NCBI GenBank assembly: GCA_903842475.1 | Contig: CAIMMA010000472.1 | Coordinates: 1 to 7,401 of the forward strand | DNA length: 7,401 nucleotides | Direction of reading: 5' to 3' | Source of the DNA: an uncultured bacterium | Lineage (GTDB): Bacteria > Desulfobacterota > Desulfobulbia > Desulfobulbales > Desulfobulbaceae | Shown here: positions 5,254 through 7,401 of the stretch, piece by piece | How positions within the stretch are numbered: position 1 is the first letter of the stretch | How the letters are laid out: each line of letters starts with the position of its first letter | Translations under genes and position numbers: made by a program | The notes under the pieces: generated by a model | The model's input: only the letters and a program-made list of their open reading frames with translations | The model's database searches: none | What the model was told of the DNA's origin: nothing

Positions 5254-7401
5254 TCAGTCAATGGTTTGGGCGAATTCCTGGATGGTCTTCACGCCCACCT
5301 CTTTGTGCCGCAGGGATTCCATGGCCTGGGTCATGGCCGAACCACCGGTGATGGTGGTGGTATACGGTATATGGTAATCTAGGGCGGCCCGGCGGATGAT
5401 ATAGGAATCCTCGGTGGTGCGGGTGCCGGCGGAGGTATTAATAATCCATTGGACTTCGCCGTCCTCGATTTTGTCGAGAATATGGGGCCGCCCCTGGGAG
5501 ATTTTATTCACCTGGGTGCAAGGCACGCCGCTTTCCGCCAGCTTAGCGGCCGTGCCCCGGGTCGCCAGGATGGTGTAGCCCAGTTGATCGAGCTTTCGAG
5601 CCACCGGCACCACCGCCTCCTTGTCGCCGTGGCGGACGCTGATGAACACCGCCCCGCTCCGCGGCAGCTGCGATCCGGCCGCCATTTGCGATTTCGCCAG
5701 GGCTTGGCCGAGATCGTCGTCAATGCCCATGACCTCTCCGGTGGATTTCATCTCCGGCCCCAGCAGGGTGTCGACATTCTGGAACCGGTCAAAGGGAAAG
5801 ACCGCTTCCTTGACCGCCCAATGATGCAACACTTTTTCTTTGGTGAAACCGAGCTGCTCAAGAGTCATTCCCAGCATCACCTTGGTGGCGATCTTGGCCA
5901 GCGGCACCCCGGTGGCCTTGGAAACAAAAGGCACGGTCCGCGAAGCCCGGGGATTGACCTCAAGGATGAAAAGCACCGAACCCTGAACCGCAAACTGGAT
6001 GTTCATCAGGCCGATCACCCCAAGCTCCTTGGCCATGGCCTTGGTGGCTGCGGTGATTTCAGTGATGATCGCCGGGGTGAGGGTGTGGGGCGGCAGGACG
6101 CAGGCCGAATCGCCGGAATGAATGCCGGCTTCTTCGATATGCTCCATGATCCCGCCGATCACGGTCATGGTGCCGTCGCTGACCGCATCGACATCAACCT
6201 CGATGGCATCTTTGAGGAACTGATCGAGCAGCACCGGATGCTCACCCCCGGCCATGCCGGGAATGGCCATGAAACTGCGAATCCCCTGCTCGTTGTAAAC
6301 AATCCGCATATCGCGGCCGCCGAGCACGTAGGAAGGCCGCATAACCACCGGATAGCCGATCTCGCCGGCAACGGCCAGGGCCTCTTCCAGGTTGTGGGCC
6401 GTGCCGTTGGCCGGCTGCCTGAGCCCCAGTTTCTGGAGAAACTGCTGGAACCGTTTGCGGTCCTCGGCCCGGTCGATGGCGTCCGGCGAGGTACCGATAA
6501 TCGGCACCCCGACCTTGGCCAGCGGCACCGCCAGATTGAGCGGGGTCTGGCCGCCGAACTGGACGATAACCCCGTCGGGCCGCTCGCGCTCGATGATATT
6601 GAGCACATCCTCGCGGGTCAGCGGTTCGAAATAGAGTTTGTCCGAGGTGTCGTAGTCGGTGGACACGGTTTCCGGGTTGGAGTTGACCATGATCGACTCG
6701 ACCCCGATCTCGCGCAGGGCGAACGAGGCGTGGACGCAGCAGTAATCGAATTCGATGCCCTGCCCGATCCGGTTGGGACCGCCGCCCAGGATCATGATCT
6801 TTTTGCGATCGCTCCGCTGGGACTCGTCCTCCTGTTCATAGGTGGAGTAATAGTAGGGGGTGTAGGACTCGAACTCAGCGGCGCAGGTGTCCACCAGCTT
6901 GTAGGCCGGCACCAGATCCAGTTCGATGCGCCGGGCGCGGATATCGTTTTCCGAGGTGCCGGTCAGGTGGGCCAGCTGGACATCGGAAAACCCATGCTGT
7001 TTAGCCTCATAGAGGAAATCCCGGTCCAGGCCGGCAAAACCGCGCCCCCGCACCTCCTCGCCCTTGTCGACCAGCTGCTTGAAATTATGGAGAAACCAGG
7101 GGTCGATCGAGGTCAGCTCATAGATGCGCTCGATACTCATCCCCCGGTGCAGGGCCTCGAAGATATGATTGATCCGTTTCGAGTTAGGCCGGTGCAGACC
7201 TCGCTCCAGGTCGTCCTCATGGAGTTGGGCCATGTCGTCCTTGCCGTCGAAGCCAAAGCCCATCCGTCCCACTTCCAGGCTGCGCATGCCTTTCTGAAAG
7301 GCCTCCTTGAAGGTCCGGCCGATGGCCATGGTTTCGCCCACCGACTTCATCGCCGTGGTCAGGATGTCCTCGGCCTCGGGGAATTTTTCAAAGGTCCAGC
7401 G
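5254..7401 (-). CDS. carB: Carbamoyl-phosphate synthase large subunit, C-terminal two-thirds (5' end outside the window)
   Basis: Cytosolic subunit that makes carbamoyl phosphate from bicarbonate, two ATP and ammonia tunnelled from the CarA glutaminase, feeding pyrimidine and arginine synthesis. The frame is open at the right edge, giving 715 visible residues starting RWTFEKFPEAEDILTTAMKS; about 360 N-terminal residues of the usual 1,070 or so (most of the first ATP-grasp domain) are missing. Visible in order: the end of the carboxyphosphate half (KSVGETMAIGRT), the oligomerisation domain, GGGPNRIGQGIEFDY (fragment residues about 206-220), SNPETVSTDYDTSD, VQFGGQTPLNLA, the second ATP-grasp domain with RPSYVLGGRDM and metal-binding LEVNPRASRTVPF (about 480-492), and a C-terminal MGS-like allosteric domain (about 583-700) with LATRGTA and VNKISQGRPHI, where UMP/ornithine-type effectors bind in E. 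coli CarB. The stop is TGA 5256-5254. The sequence is intact throughout, with no frameshift. Confidence 0.98.
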   Translation of the reverse strand, partial: RWTFEKFPEAEDILTTAMKSVGETMAIGRTFKEAFQKGMRSLEVGRMGFGFDGKDDMAQLHEDDLERGLHRPNSKRINHIFEALHRGMSIERIYELTSIDPWFLHNFKQLVDKGEEVRGRGFAGLDRDFLYEAKQHGFSDVQLAHLTGTSENDIRARRIELDLVPAYKLVDTCAAEFESYTPYYYSTYEQEDESQRSDRKKIMILGGGPNRIGQGIEFDYCCVHASFALREIGVESIMVNSNPETVSTDYDTSDKLYFEPLTREDVLNIIERERPDGVIVQFGGQTPLNLAVPLAKVGVPIIGTSPDAIDRAEDRKRFQQFLQKLGLRQPANGTAHNLEEALAVAGEIGYPVVMRPSYVLGGRDMRIVYNEQGIRSFMAIPGMAGGEHPVLLDQFLKDAIEVDVDAVSDGTMTVIGGIMEHIEEAGIHSGDSACVLPPHTLTPAIITEITAATKAMAKELGVIGLMNIQFAVQGSVLFILEVNPRASRTVPFVSKATGVPLAKIATKVMLGMTLEQLGFTKEKVLHHWAVKEAVFPFDRFQNVDTLLGPEMKSTGEVMGIDDDLGQALAKSQMAAGSQLPRSGAVFISVRHGDKEAVVPVARKLDQLGYTILATRGTAAKLAESGVPCTQVNKISQGRPHILDKIEDGEVQWIINTSAGTRTTEDSYIIRRAALDYHIPYTTTITGGSAMTQAMESLRHKEVGVKTIQEFAQTID

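Overview
The window holds five protein-coding genes, all on the minus strand, so transcription runs from high to low coordinates. Four are core metabolic or housekeeping genes. In transcription order they are carB (3' two-thirds, carbamoyl-phosphate synthase large subunit), ftsH (membrane AAA+ zinc protease), folP (dihydropteroate synthase), a short-type serA (D-3-phosphoglycerate dehydrogenase with ACT domain), and the first 91 codons of a DUF362-family gene that leaves the window at position 1. The coding sequence is GC-rich. The FtsH N-terminus, the lysine-type short PGDH, a DUF362 gene and two good RpoN (sigma-54) promoter matches together suggest a Desulfobacterota (former Deltaproteobacteria) genome, perhaps near Desulfobulbales. 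That placement is an inference from sequence style, not a search result.

Layout. 7401-5254: carB, entering from the right edge. 5253-5152: a 102-bp gap with no terminator visible, so carB and ftsH may be co-transcribed. 5151-3289: ftsH from a TTG start, closed by a strong intrinsic terminator (3216-3265). 3215-3004: a paired inverted REP-like element (3057-3157) and a sigma-54-type -24/-12 match (3032-3047) placed correctly for folP. 3003-2209: folP, with a hairpin against its stop codon. 2208-1798: a 411-bp non-coding gap with a TTGACA box, palindromes, poly-U runs and a C9 tract, probably the serA promoter and leader. 1797-598: serA. 597-274: an AT-rich regulatory gap. 273-1: start of the DUF362 gene.

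The genes do not form one pathway. Pyrimidine/arginine precursor synthesis, membrane proteostasis, folate synthesis and serine synthesis sit in a row, mostly as separate transcription units. The most unusual part is 279-365. A near-consensus sigma-54 promoter is followed by a C/U-rich stretch complementary to Shine-Dalgarno sequences and then a 12-bp GC-rich hairpin with nine U residues, ending only 5 nt before the DUF362 ATG, which has no ribosome binding site. This looks like either a sigma-54-dependent small RNA of about 60 nt or a transcription attenuator controlling the DUF362 gene. No CRISPR array, tRNA, rRNA, insertion sequence or defence system was seen.
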